A stretch of DNA of 64,000 nt from Komarekiella atlantica HA4396-MV6 (GCA_019359395.1 JAHHHK010000012.1:1-64000), one strand, 5' to 3'. Shown: positions 10,267 to 19,052, counted from the stretch's first letter. The notes: generated by a model not told the origin, from the sequence alone. Program-made: numbers and translations.

Positions 10267-10307
10267 TCAAGAGTGGAGACGCGATTAATCGCGTCTCCAC
10301 TCTTGAC
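10266..10307. repeat. Perfect 42-bp palindrome (GACGCGATTAATCGCGTC family)
   Basis: Two 21-base arms with no loop (outer GTCAAGAGTGG, inner GAGACGCGATT) form a perfect palindrome that starts inside the TAG of the CBS gene and is followed by TTTTGAC. The same GACGCGATTAATCGCGTC core recurs at 13909-13965 and 28780-28807. Confidence 0.9.
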
Positions 10308-10352
10308 TTTTGACTGTTAATTTTAACACCTTTGAAAATCAAGGATAACTAA

Positions 10353-11018
10353 ATGAGTATTACAGCCGAGTCTGTTAAGCAATTGCTCAGTTCTGCGGAT
10401 TTGGGCGATCGCTTGCGTGCAGTTAATCAAATCCGCCAACTGGAACCAGCGATTGGTTTTGAATTGGTTCAAGGTGCGATTGGCGATAGCAATGCTCGTG
10501 TCCGCTACTCGGCGGTGAGTCAGATGGATACACTTGGGTCACAGGATTTACAGTTATCTTTGGATATATTGCGCGATCGCTTGCTCAATGACCCGGAACC
10601 CGATGTACAAGCAGCAGCAGCAGACTGTTTGGGCGCTCTTAAACTACATGAAGCTTTTGAAGACATGCAGCAGCTCTACCACACAACTGGTGAGTGGCTA
10701 ATACAATTCAGCATCATTGCGACGTTAGGAGAGTTGGGCGATCCACGAGCCTTTGAACTACTCAAACAGGCACTCTCGTCAGACAATGAATTGGTACAAA
10801 CTGCTGCTATTAGTTCTTTAGGTGAGTTGGGAGATGTACAAGCAGTTCCCCTGTTGGCTCCCTATGCTACGAATCCAGATTGGCAAATTCGTTACAGAGT
10901 TGTACAAGCTTTGACTCATTTGAATAATGCAGAAGCCAAATCTATATTAAAAACTCTGACTGATGATGAAGTAGAAGCGATCGCAACTGAAGCGAGAAAT
11001 TCTTTGCAATCAGCTTGA
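10353..11018 (+). CDS. nblB: NblB: phycobilisome degradation / phycobilin lyase-like HEAT-repeat protein
   Basis: A protein of 221 residues built of HEAT-like repeats related to the CpcE/CpcF phycobilin lyases. Repeating units such as VRYSAVSQMDTLG, VQAAAADCLGALK, IATLGELGDPRAFELL and AISSLGELGDVQAVPLL are visible. NblB is needed to dismantle phycobilisomes during nutrient starvation and probably detaches or handles bilin chromophores. Length and the N-terminal MSITAESVKQLL match Nostoc NblB as I remember it. It starts at ATG after AAGGATAAC and stands alone. A candidate structured RNA follows it. Confidence 0.85.
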   Translation: MSITAESVKQLLSSADLGDRLRAVNQIRQLEPAIGFELVQGAIGDSNARVRYSAVSQMDTLGSQDLQLSLDILRDRLLNDPEPDVQAAAADCLGALKLHEAFEDMQQLYHTTGEWLIQFSIIATLGELGDPRAFELLKQALSSDNELVQTAAISSLGELGDVQAVPLLAPYATNPDWQIRYRVVQALTHLNNAEAKSILKTLTDDEVEAIATEARNSLQSA

Positions 11019-11537
11019 GTCTGTTTTTTCGAGACTAAGCTGATATGTATTCAGTTCTATCCCTTTTTTGACGAATTGGTATTAGATTCAGAGCAAAGAT
11101 CATATTTTCTGTCCTCCTAGTGATTAAACACAGATTATGGGCGGAACACAAGTTCTCGCACCCGCCAAATCCTCTCCCATCGTGGAGGGGTTTTTTATGA
11201 GACTTTTTCAATCGTCGGTTACTTTCACAATAAATTTATTGTTTTGTTCAATTCTTTCATAAAAAATTTTAATTACTGAGTAAAGATGGAGTGAAATTTA
11301 TAAACTACGTATATTTTTTTACAATATACAAAAACTTTTGTGTAACATAAAATTACCCTTATTCAGTAATTATTCGCCCAGTATTCATATAGAACAATTC
11401 GGTAATAAAGATTGCGTGAATATCATACTCAAGTATATGCACTTAGGTAAATGCCCGATTAGTATACAAATATAGATAGGAAATAAGCACAAAACTTTTT
11501 TACCTAGAACATTACTAATCACAGAAAAGAGACTCTA
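11019..11537. other. Spacer between nblB and the PEP-CTERM gene, with a candidate small RNA
   Basis: No protein gene. The 3' half is very AT-rich and probably contains the PEP-CTERM gene promoter. The segment 11137-11197 holds two stem-loops (GGCGG/CCGCC at 11140-11166, then the terminator at 11171-11197) located about 120-180 bases after nblB. This resembles the layout of a small RNA, but it matches no family I can name with confidence. Confidence 0.4.
11171..11197 (+). terminator. Intrinsic terminator downstream of nblB
   Basis: CCTCTCC (11171-11177) pairs with GGAGGGG (11184-11190, including one G-U pair), followed directly by six T residues. Confidence 0.8.
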
Positions 11538-12299
11538 ATGAAAAAGTTCACTATTTTAGTAAAAACACTCGCAGCATCAACTCTTAGCTTAAGTTTGTTT
11601 GGTGGTATATCTGAAGCTCAAGCTACTTCTTTAGTTCCAACAACAGAAGGAGAAATTCACTTAACAAACGTTGATTGTCTTGTTGGCGTAAACTGTATTG
11701 AAACAAATCCTTTAGGTTATACAGTTACAAGTTTGCCATATGACACTGATGGTATAAATCCACAGTATGGTCTAAGTCGTTTGTTTGTTGACCAAAGAAC
11801 CACTGCAAACAACTATGGATTTGGAATTACTTTCCTTGCACAGGATGAAGGAACAAACCCTTCTTTGGAGGAATATTTCTTTCGTCCGATAGCTTATTTA
11901 GCTGACACATCGGATGCTCAACCAGAAGGTACTCCTGCTGAAAATGGTCGATTGGAAGTTGGTCAGTATAAGTTCGATTTCGCTAACATCATAGGAGAGT
12001 TGGAACTAACATTCTTTGATACCGAACAAAACGGTACTACGATTCTGAAAAAGAATGGCGTCAATTTTTTACTACCAATTGCACCGGGATCTGACGGCAA
12101 TATTAGAAAAATCACCTTGACAGATGTGCAATCGTTTGAAGTGCAACTAGGTAGCATTGGTGGTGCATTCAATCATGGCGATGGTGTTAACTTGCAAGCT
12201 CGTGTACCTGAACCAGGAGTAACTGTCAGCCTAGGTGCTTTAGCACTAACAGCTTTATTCGGCTTGCAAAAACGTAAAAAATCCTCACAAGCAGTTTAA
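11538..12299 (+). CDS. PEP-CTERM sorting-domain secreted protein
   Basis: A 253-residue exported protein. The N-terminus is a Sec signal peptide (MKKFTILVKTLAASTLSLSL, cut near SEAQA). The C-terminus has the PEP-CTERM tripartite signal: VPEPG near residue 225, a hydrophobic helix (VSLGALALTALFGL) and a basic QKRKK tail. Such signals are recognised by an exosortase, which processes the protein at the cell surface, often together with exopolysaccharide. The middle is beta-rich with no enzyme motif I know. A single cysteine pair (C48, C54) may form a disulfide. The exosortase is not in the window. It is followed by a strong terminator. Confidence 0.85.
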   Translation: MKKFTILVKTLAASTLSLSLFGGISEAQATSLVPTTEGEIHLTNVDCLVGVNCIETNPLGYTVTSLPYDTDGINPQYGLSRLFVDQRTTANNYGFGITFLAQDEGTNPSLEEYFFRPIAYLADTSDAQPEGTPAENGRLEVGQYKFDFANIIGELELTFFDTEQNGTTILKKNGVNFLLPIAPGSDGNIRKITLTDVQSFEVQLGSIGGAFNHGDGVNLQARVPEPGVTVSLGALALTALFGLQKRKKSSQAV

Positions 12300-12398
12300 T
12301 CTTGAGAAAATAATTAATTATGGATTCAACTGCTCGTATAAAAATTTATCCAGGTTAGTGTATCTATTTTCAGGAAAATCCTTGTCTTTCACCTTTTA

Positions 12399-12458
12399 AT
12401 TGAGTAGATAATAAGAACTAACTACCGCAATTAGTTATTCTATCTACTCAATTTTTTT
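12399..12458 (+). terminator. Long terminator hairpin of the PEP-CTERM gene
   Basis: ATTGAGTAGATA (12399-12410) pairs with TATCTACTCAAT (12441-12452), with a further inner stem, ATAAGAACTAA/TTAGTTATTC, and a TTTTTTT tail. It lies between convergent genes and could serve both. Confidence 0.85.
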
Positions 12459-12500
12459 GTATAAAAAATCCAGGTTACGTGGAAAATTTCTGAGCAACTT

Positions 12501-13019
12501 TTAAGCACCAAATACCTGTGGCCAAGTTGTTACTAGAAAAACTACAACTGCTGCGATCGCCAACAATCCCTGAATCAAATTCCCAATTAATGACCCTACC
12601 ACAATTCCTATACCAGCCTTAACTGCCAACCCAAATTCACGCCGATAAAGATACTCACCAATAATTGCTCCCAAAAGCGGCCCTAGTAGAATACCTAACA
12701 ACGGGCCACCAAAAGGCAAAGCTGGTAATAATCCCAAAAATCCCAGTACTAGACCAATAATTGCGCCAATTTGCCCCCATTTACTAGCCCCTGCTTGTCT
12801 TGCTCCTATGTAGCTAGCTAAAAAGTCTACTCCGACACTCAAGAGTAAAACGATAATTGTCACTATTAGTGGTATCTTAATGGCCGTGAAGGAACTACTA
12901 GCAATTCCCCAAATAATAATTGCTATTAAAATTAAACTACTGCCGGGAATAGCAGGAACCACAGCACCGATGATACCTACTACCATTACAGCAACTAATG
13001 ACCAATAAATAATTTGCAT
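12501..13019 (-). CDS. DUF456 family integral membrane protein
   Basis: Of its 172 residues, almost all lie in hydrophobic, glycine-rich membrane segments: about five helices, beginning IIYWSLVAVMVVGIIGAVVPAIPGS. The internal glycine-rich stretch (LPALPFGGPLLGILLGPLLGAIIGEYL) is the DUF456 hallmark. Members are small inner-membrane proteins of unknown function, widespread in bacteria. The gene is convergent with the PEP-CTERM gene. No operon partner: the next minus-strand gene is 216 bases upstream. Confidence 0.85.
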   Translation of the reverse strand: MQIIYWSLVAVMVVGIIGAVVPAIPGSSLILIAIIIWGIASSSFTAIKIPLIVTIIVLLLSVGVDFLASYIGARQAGASKWGQIGAIIGLVLGFLGLLPALPFGGPLLGILLGPLLGAIIGEYLYRREFGLAVKAGIGIVVGSLIGNLIQGLLAIAAVVVFLVTTWPQVFGA

Positions 13020-13235
13020 AAAATCTTAAATTTCTGAGTCAACTAGTAAATCGGCACTAAGAGTTAGTTATAAAGTAAATTTCACAAAGGTAAAATGACT
13101 CAACATTTGTGATTATACATCGTGGGTGCGTTAAGATTGCTAGCAGACTCAATTTTTTTGCGCTCGCTCTCGACTTATCTTGGTAACTGTCGGTTGTAGT
13201 AATTAATCAGTTATTTAGTAAATAGAATTTACACT

Positions 13236-13880
13236 TTATAAATTAGAGCTAAGAGTAACAGCTAATTTATCAGCAATTCCCTTAATCCAGTTTTCATCTT
13301 GTTTAGTGTAACTACGAGGAGCATTAGCTGCCAAAATTAGAACACCTTGATCGCCAATTGGTTGACAAATTACACCTTGAGTATTCTCTGGCAAATAATC
13401 AAATTCAATTTTACCTGGATAAACTTTCAGAGCAACTAAATAAATTGGTTTTTGTGTTTCTAATACCCGTTTTAAGATTGCTCCTGGCGTGATTTCAGAT
13501 TTAGTACCCAGAATGCCGCGACGCAACAAAACTTTACCTTGATAAAAGACTACCAGCGATCGCGTAACTGTATTAGTCAATAATAAATGAGACGCCCAAG
13601 CTAGTTCTGTTTTCACGGCTTCTGGTAAATCTGTGGCTAGTACAAAACCTTCTTCCCCAATTAGTTCTACAGTATCAGGCGATCGCGGCTGTACTTGTTG
13701 CCAAATTAAACCCGTCAAAATTAACACCGCACTCAAAATTACGCCAACCACATCTCCCCGTGCTTGGGATTCGGTGAGTTCGGGTGTCAACAAACGGTTA
13801 ATCAGTAAAAGTACAGCACCTAACCCACCAACAACAATGGGCAGACGCCGTAAAACTCTATTAGGATCAGATTTAGTCAT
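13236..13880 (-). CDS. Cofactor assembly of complex C subunit B (CCB2/CCB4-like)
   Basis: A protein of 214 residues with two N-terminal membrane helices (IVVGGLGAVLLLINRLL and VVGVILSAVLILTGLIW) and a soluble degenerate GAF-like domain ending ENWIKGIADKLAVTLSS. This matches the cyanobacterial homologues of plant CCB2/CCB4, which attach the extra c'-type heme (heme ci) to cytochrome b6 on the stromal/cytoplasmic side in complex with CCB1 and CCB3. The identification rests on family memory of the layout and of the RGILGTKSEITPGAILKRVL region. It lies downstream of rpaB on the same strand, separated by repeat-rich DNA. Confidence 0.7.
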   Translation of the reverse strand: MTKSDPNRVLRRLPIVVGGLGAVLLLINRLLTPELTESQARGDVVGVILSAVLILTGLIWQQVQPRSPDTVELIGEEGFVLATDLPEAVKTELAWASHLLLTNTVTRSLVVFYQGKVLLRRGILGTKSEITPGAILKRVLETQKPIYLVALKVYPGKIEFDYLPENTQGVICQPIGDQGVLILAANAPRSYTKQDENWIKGIADKLAVTLSSNL

Positions 13881-13908
13881 TAGCTTGAGGGTTAAGAGTC
13901 AAAAGTCA

Positions 13909-13965
13909 AGAGTAGAGACGCGATTAATCGCGTCTGTACAGAGACGCGATTAATTGCGTCTCTAC
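13909..13965. repeat. Two tandem copies of the GACGCGATTAATCGCGTC palindrome
   Basis: AGAGACGCGATTAATCGCGTCT occurs twice in tandem with small differences (the second copy ends TTGCGTCTCTAC), so each half is a palindrome and the whole can also fold on itself. It lies between the CCB gene and rpaB. Downstream, 14020-14090 contains another Nostoc-type GC-rich spacer repeat (CTACGCTCAACTGCCGCGCA and CGGCACAGCTACGC). Confidence 0.8.
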
Positions 13966-14127
13966 AAGGGTCAAAATTTATTTTCTTTATCTCCCTCATC
14001 TTCCCCTGCTCCGGTTGCTGAGTTTCGACTACGCTCAACTGCCGCGCAGTCGTAAAGCCTGCGGCACAGCTACGCTTAGGGCGCAGCCTCAAAGTAGAGA
14101 AGCACTGCTCCTCTGCTCCCACTCTCT

Positions 14128-14856
14128 TCACTCCTCCCCTGGTTCAATAATTCGCTGGAAAAGATAACCAGTACCTCGTGCTGTGAGAATTAATTCTGGG
14201 TTGCTAGGGTCATCTTCTAACTTTGCTCGTAAACGGGAAATATGCACATCTACTACACGGGTATCTACATGGCGTTCTGGCGTGTAACCCCACACTTCCT
14301 GCAAAATTTCAGAACGAGAAAAAGCTTCTCCAGAGCGGCTTACTAACAACTCTAGTAAGCTAAACTCCATACCTGTCAACCGAATGCGCTCATCGCCTTT
14401 ATAGACTTGTCGCTTATTCGTATCGATTTTGATATTACCAACATGGATTACCCCTGAACTAGGAATACCAGAAGCACTATTTTTATCTACACGCCTTAGT
14501 ACAGAGCGAATTCGAGCTTCTAGCTCCTTGGGAGAAAATGGTTTAACTACGTAGTCGTCAGCACCCAATTCTAGCCCGGTGATGCGATCAGCTACATCCC
14601 CCAAGGCTGTTAGCATAATAATAGGGACATCAGATTCCTTTCGTAATTCTTGACACACACCGTAGCCATCTAGCTTTGGCATCATCACATCCAAAACTAC
14701 TAGGTCAGGATCGGCTTTACGAAAAGTTTCTAAAGCCTCTTCTCCGTCGCCAGCCGTTACTACATCGTAGCCAATCATGGAAAGGCGCGTTTCCAAAATC
14801 CGGCGAATGCTGGCTTCGTCGTCTACCACCAGGATTTTTTCTTTATGACTTTCCAA
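14128..14856 (-). CDS. rpaB: RpaB: OmpR-family response regulator
   Basis: This is the highly conserved essential regulator also called Ycf27 in plastids. Residues 9-125 form the receiver (KILVVDDEASIRRILETRLS; phosphorylated Asp in LVVLDVMMPKLDGYGVC; Lys in VVKPFSPKEL). Residues 140-235 form the winged-helix DNA-binding domain (RLTGMEFSLLELLVSRSG). RpaB binds HLR1 elements and controls photosystem and high-light genes, with histidine kinase Hik33/NblS. There is no ATG at the start: the frame offers TTG at 14865 and TTG at 14856. The GGAG lies only 2 bases before the first but 11 before the second, so 14856 (MESHKEKILVV) is chosen. It is divergent from radA. Confidence 0.92.
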   Translation of the reverse strand: MESHKEKILVVDDEASIRRILETRLSMIGYDVVTAGDGEEALETFRKADPDLVVLDVMMPKLDGYGVCQELRKESDVPIIMLTALGDVADRITGLELGADDYVVKPFSPKELEARIRSVLRRVDKNSASGIPSSGVIHVGNIKIDTNKRQVYKGDERIRLTGMEFSLLELLVSRSGEAFSRSEILQEVWGYTPERHVDTRVVDVHISRLRAKLEDDPSNPELILTARGTGYLFQRIIEPGEE

Positions 14857-15026
14857 GTTTATCAACGCTCCTTCACTAAAATTTTACATGATTAATTTTT
14901 AATACCATAATATTAAGATATCATTCCATCAATTGATTTGGAAAAAGCTCTAACTGCTACTATTATTGGATTTTAGTTTTCTCTAAGAATTAAATAATAA
15001 TTAAGATTATTGAATAAGATTTAAGA

Positions 15027-16550
15027 ATGCCAAAGCCAAAAACCTTTTACGTTTGTAACGATTGTGGGGCAGAATCGCCTCAGTGGTTTGGCAAGTGTCC
15101 AGCTTGCGGGACTTACAATTCTTTAGAAGAACAAATTGCTATCCAGTCCTCAGTAGATATACCAAGTAGAGGAGGAGTAAGTAGTTGGCACGCTACGCAG
15201 AACAATGGAAAATCGGCTGCTAAAACGCCTAAAGCGCGAGCTTCTCTGACATTCGAGCAAATTAGCGATCGCCAAGTAACACGTTGGGAATCTGGTTATG
15301 GAGAACTGGATCGGGTGCTTGGTGGTGGGGTTGTTCCTGGATCTATGGTGCTAATTGGTGGTGATCCGGGAATTGGTAAATCTACTCTACTACTGCAAGT
15401 ATCGAATCAACTGGCACAAAAATACCGCATTCTCTACATTTCTGGAGAAGAATCGGGACAACAGATTAAATTAAGAGCTTCTCGCTTGGGAGTATCAAAA
15501 CCGCTAGAGGTGGTTAGTAATGGAAATAGCAAAGTATTAGAAGATACTGTTCAATTAGAAACACCTGAAAGTATAGGCGCAGATTTATATGTATTGCCAG
15601 AAACAGATTTAGAAGAGATTTTACGGGAAATAGATTCTCTGCGACCAAATGTGGCGGTAATTGATAGTATTCAAACGATTTTCTTTCCGGCTTTGACTTC
15701 TGCGCCTGGATCGGTAGCGCAAGTGAGGGAATGCACTGCAGCTTTGATGAAAGTGGCGAAGCACGAAGACATCACAATGTTAATTGTAGGACACGTCACC
15801 AAAGAAGGAGCGATCGCCGGGCCAAAAGTCTTAGAACATTTAGTTGATACTGTGTTGTATTTTGAAGGCGATCGCTTTGCTTCTCATCGGTTATTACGGA
15901 CGGTGAAAAACCGCTTTGGAGCAACTCACGAAATCGGCATTTTTGAAATGGTAGCTCAAGGACTGCGGGAAGTTGCTAACCCTTCAGAGTTATTTTTAGG
16001 CAACCGCGATGATCCTGCGCCTGGTACTGCGATTGTCGTTGCTTGCGAAGGAACTCGCCCTATTGTCGTCGAGTTGCAGGCCCTTGTAAGTCCTACCAGC
16101 TACCCTTCCCCTCGTCGTGCGGGTACTGGCGTAGACTATAACCGCCTAGTGCAAATTCTCGCAGTATTAGAAAAACGGGTGGGGATTCCCATGTCGAAAT
16201 TAGATTCCTACGTTGCTTCTGCTGGTGGATTGAGTGTAGTAGAACCAGCGGTAGATTTAGGAGTAGCAATTGCCATCGTTGCTAGTTTTCGCGATCGCAT
16301 CGTTGACCCAGGTACAGTATTAATTGGGGAAGTCGGATTAGGTGGACAAGTCCGTTCAGTGTCACAAATGGAACTGCGATTGAAAGAAGCAGCTAAATTA
16401 GGGTTTAAAAGAGCGATCGTGCCAAAAGGGACAAAATTTCCCGACCTTAATATCGAGATATTACCAGTATCCAAGGTAATAGATGCAATTATCGCCGCCA
16501 TCCCCCATCAAGAATTGACAGACGAGGATTTAGAACTCGATGAAGAGTAA
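15027..16550 (+). CDS. radA: DNA repair protein RadA
   Basis: A RadA/Sms protein of 507 residues, a RecA-like, DnaB-like helicase that drives branch migration in recombinational repair. Domains in order: an N-terminal four-cysteine zinc finger (CNDCGAESPQWFGKCPACG); the ATPase core with Walker A GGDPGIGKST; the RadA-specific KNRFG motif (LRTVKNRFGATHEIG); and a C-terminal Lon-protease-like domain without catalytic residues (VEPAVDLGVAIAIVASF). A longer insertion near residue 165 (SNGNSKVLEDTVQLETPES) is usual in cyanobacteria. It is divergent from rpaB with a 170-base AT-rich shared promoter region. Confidence 0.95.
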   Translation: MPKPKTFYVCNDCGAESPQWFGKCPACGTYNSLEEQIAIQSSVDIPSRGGVSSWHATQNNGKSAAKTPKARASLTFEQISDRQVTRWESGYGELDRVLGGGVVPGSMVLIGGDPGIGKSTLLLQVSNQLAQKYRILYISGEESGQQIKLRASRLGVSKPLEVVSNGNSKVLEDTVQLETPESIGADLYVLPETDLEEILREIDSLRPNVAVIDSIQTIFFPALTSAPGSVAQVRECTAALMKVAKHEDITMLIVGHVTKEGAIAGPKVLEHLVDTVLYFEGDRFASHRLLRTVKNRFGATHEIGIFEMVAQGLREVANPSELFLGNRDDPAPGTAIVVACEGTRPIVVELQALVSPTSYPSPRRAGTGVDYNRLVQILAVLEKRVGIPMSKLDSYVASAGGLSVVEPAVDLGVAIAIVASFRDRIVDPGTVLIGEVGLGGQVRSVSQMELRLKEAAKLGFKRAIVPKGTKFPDLNIEILPVSKVIDAIIAAIPHQELTDEDLELDEE

Positions 16551-16619
16551 CTATAGCTTCCTTTTTCAGGGATTAAGGGAACCAGTACAGTAAAATATCA
16601 CACCAAAGGAAAATCCACT

Positions 16620-17345
16620 ATGACAGTTACCCAAGGCTACCAAATCACTTGGGAAAAACTACCCGATGATTACAAACTGCCAGATGATCCAGTGGACAAT
16701 ATCAACCAACCAGCCTTAGCTGCTGCACTCACAGAAAGCCTACAATTAGCCGGAAAAATTTCAGCTAACGCCCTAACAACAACTAATTACGGCATTTGTG
16801 CCACTCTAAACAACAAAATGGTCATTAAAGCCCCTGATTGGGCTTTCATTGCCAAAATTAATGTTAGTAGAGAAGAAGTAACACGCAGTTACACACCTCA
16901 ATTACAGGGTGACATTCCCGTAATTGTGATGGAATTTATTTCCGATACACAAGAGACAGAATATTCTATTAAAGCGACATATCCCCCAGGAAAATGGTTT
17001 TTCTACGAGCGCATCTTAAAAGTACCAAACTACATTATCTTTGAGCCAGACAGTGGTAGTTTCGAGATGTATCGCTTAGAAAACACAGAACAGTACATCT
17101 TGCAAGATCCTGATGAAAATCAACGCTACTGGATAGCCCAAATCAAACTTTACCTTGGAGTATGGCAAGGTACTCGCGAAAACCGCACAGGAAAATGGTT
17201 GCGGTGGTGGGATGAACAAGGAAACCTTTTACCTTGGGCAATAGAATTAGCCGCACAAGAACGCCAACGCGCCGAACAAGAACGCCAACGCGCTGAACGA
17301 CTAGCAGCACAATTGCGGGCGGCGGGAATTGAGCCAGAAGATTAG
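16620..17345 (+). CDS. Uma2 family (PD-(D/E)XK) endonuclease-like protein
   Basis: A 241-residue member of the Uma2/DUF820 family, which is greatly expanded in cyanobacteria and has a restriction-endonuclease-like fold. The acidic positions sit in VIKAPDWAFIAKI and IPVIVMEFIS, followed by PPGKWFFYERILKVPNYIIF and LRWWDEQGNLLPW. The C-terminal 35 residues are a charged coiled coil with the repeat AQERQRAEQERQRAERLA, ending in LRAAGIEPED. The cellular function of the family is not established; copies are often linked to mobile or repeated DNA. The gene starts 70 bases after radA and has its own terminator. Confidence 0.85.
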   Translation: MTVTQGYQITWEKLPDDYKLPDDPVDNINQPALAAALTESLQLAGKISANALTTTNYGICATLNNKMVIKAPDWAFIAKINVSREEVTRSYTPQLQGDIPVIVMEFISDTQETEYSIKATYPPGKWFFYERILKVPNYIIFEPDSGSFEMYRLENTEQYILQDPDENQRYWIAQIKLYLGVWQGTRENRTGKWLRWWDEQGNLLPWAIELAAQERQRAEQERQRAERLAAQLRAAGIEPED

Positions 17346-17368
17346 ACTTCCTGTAAATAATTTAGGTT

Positions 17369-17409
17369 TGCTAGATTAGCGAAAAATTTGCTAAATCTAG
17401 CATTTTTTT
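17369..17409 (+). terminator. Terminator of the first Uma2 gene
   Basis: TGCTAGATTAGC (17369-17380) pairs with GCTAAATCTAGCA (17390-17402), with one bulged A, followed by seven T residues. Confidence 0.85.
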
Positions 17410-17702
17410 AGAAAGATTAAATTTTCAATAATACCAATTATAGCCAAAAGTTGAGAGTATTTTTGTTAATTATTATTGCTAATAATACCAAAACTAAGGC
17501 TAATTTATTCCCGTTAAAACTTGAAAATTATTATTAATAATTTTCAAGCCTATAATTAGCAAGTATAATTTTATACTTTAATATAAAAATATGGCGATCG
17601 CCTTTATGTAACCCTAACTTAGATCCCCGACTTGAAAAGTCGGGGATCTGAACAGCGCAGCAATGTCAAAATAAAATATCAGTAAAATTACAGTCTTGAC
17701 CA
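17410..17702. repeat. AT-rich spacer with two palindromes
   Basis: CTTGAAAATTATTA and its complement form a 29-base palindrome at 17520-17548. AGATCCCCGACTT / AAGTCGGGGATCT forms another at 17621-17649. The latter belongs to a dispersed family: a 33-base version lies at 61783-61815 and a half copy at about 19097-19110. No gene. Confidence 0.8.
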
Positions 17703-18468
17703 ATGGCGTGGAATTCAGGACAGCAGTTATTTGGCGGACGTTACATAATCGAGAGAAAATTGGGTGAAGGTGGAGTTGGGATTACCTATCTCGCTAAAAA
17801 TCTATGTGGTGAATTGCGAGTCATCAAAACTCTCAGAGAACAAATCCTCAATCATCCCGCCTGGATACCACATCAAGATAAATTACGGCATGACTTTCGT
17901 GATGAAGCTTTGCGACTGGCTTTGTGTCGCCATCCTCATGTTGTGCAGGTAGAAAATGTCTTTGATGAGGATAATTTGCCATGTATGGCGATGGAGTACA
18001 TCGAAGGCGAAGATTTAGGAAAGCGAATAACCAATAAAGGGGCGTTACCGGAAGCAGAAGCACTGCAATATATTAGGCAAATTGGCGAAAACAGGCAGGC
18101 AAATTGACACCTTAATTGGTCATTCTGACATTATTTCCTCCGTCGCTATAAGCAATGATGGGCAAATGCTGGCTAGTGGTAGTAAGGACAACACTATCAA
18201 ACTATGGAATGTGAAAACAGGCAGAGAAATTCGCACCCTGACTGGTCATTCCGAGTGGGTTAGTTCCGTCGTGTTCAGTAATGGTGGGCAAATATTCGCT
18301 AGTAGTAGTGGGGACGACACTATCAAACTCTGGGAAGTAGCTACAGGTGAAGAGATTCTCACCCTCACTCATTTCGGCTCAGTTTGTTCCGTTGCCTTTA
18401 GCCTCGATGGGCGTTGGCTTGCTGCTGGAGACTATTGCGGGAATATCAAAATTTGGCGACGCACCTAG
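17703..18468 (+). pseudogene. Broken Ser/Thr kinase-WD40 gene (internal deletion plus frameshift)
   Basis: The 5' part (17703-18107) encodes kinase residues 1-128, very close to the intact gene at 23322: FGGRYIIERKLGEGGVGITYLA, the ATP-binding lysine in RVIKTLREQ, and MEYIEGEDLG. It stops just after YIRQIGE. The 3' part (18082-18468), in another frame, encodes three WD40 repeats (GHSDIISSVAISNDGQMLAS, then NTIKLW) ending IKIWRRT. The catalytic loop, DFG motif, C-lobe and about four WD40 repeats are missing. The junction is at GGCGAAAACAGGC (about 18086-18098). A product from either frame could not be an active kinase, although the WD40 part might be translated. Confidence 0.9.
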
Positions 18469-18532
18469 TTGTAGAATAACAGCGTCAAACTTAACATTTC
18501 TCATCTCAGAACCGTCATCTTAGTTTTAACTC

Positions 18533-18814
18533 GTGTATTGTCAAAATTTAGTTTTCTCGCGTCATGCAATCCAACAGATGTTTTTCCGCCGCATCAGTCA
18601 ACAAGAAGTACAACAGGTTATTAATTATGAAGAGGTAACAGAAGAAAACCCAAATGATACTCCTTTGCCTAGCTATCTAATCCTTGATTTTGTTAACAGT
18701 CAGCCAATTCATGTTGTTTTTTCCTACGATCGAGTTAGTGATACTGGCTATGTAGTCACAGTTCACATTCCTGACTCAAATTTGTGGACGGATAATTTTA
18801 GAAAACGGAAATAA
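18533..18814 (+). CDS. DUF4258 protein, toxin-like
   Basis: A 93-residue protein with the DUF4258 signature: LVFSRHAIQQMFFRRISQQE near the N-terminus, then HVVFSYDRVSDTGYVVTVHI and a final DNFRKRK. DUF4258 proteins have a RelE/BrnT-like small fold and are usually the toxin half of a pair with a YgiT-type zinc-finger antitoxin. That partner follows 13 bases later. No ATG precedes the conserved SRHA motif, so the GTG at 18533 is the likely start. Toxicity is inferred from family and context only. Confidence 0.78.
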   Translation: MYCQNLVFSRHAIQQMFFRRISQQEVQQVINYEEVTEENPNDTPLPSYLILDFVNSQPIHVVFSYDRVSDTGYVVTVHIPDSNLWTDNFRKRK

Positions 18815-18827
18815 AGGTATTTAATTT

Positions 18828-19052
18828 ATGCAATGCGTTCTATGTAAACACGGCGACACGCAATCAGGACTAGTGACAGTAACTTTAAAGCGAGATGACA
18901 CAATCGTTATTCTTAAAGGTGTGCCAGCAGAAGTTTGTAATAATTGCGGCGAATATTATTTAAGTGCTGCTGTCAGCGAACAAGTTTTACAAAGTGGAGA
19001 AGAAGCAGTTAATAAAGGTGCTGAAGTCGAAATTTTGCGATATGCAGCATAA
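18828..19052 (+). CDS. YgiT-type zinc-finger antitoxin-like protein
   Basis: A 74-residue protein with two CXXC knuckles, C3-C6 (MQCVLCKHGD) and C37-C40 (EVCNNCGEYYL). It matches the N-terminal zinc finger of MqsA/YgiT antitoxins; the DNA-binding Xre domain of full MqsA is absent, as is usual for partners of DUF4258. AAAGG precedes the ATG. It forms an operon with the DUF4258 gene, toxin first, the order typical for these pairs. A decayed duplicate of its 3' end lies about 1 kb downstream at 20009-20079. Confidence 0.82.
   Translation: MQCVLCKHGDTQSGLVTVTLKRDDTIVILKGVPAEVCNNCGEYYLSAAVSEQVLQSGEEAVNKGAEVEILRYAA

Noticed and set aside
13892-14131. 79-codon minus-strand frame between rpaB and the CCB gene
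   Set aside because: It is made almost entirely of dispersed palindromic repeats (GACGCGATTAATCGCGTC family and GC-rich spacer repeats).
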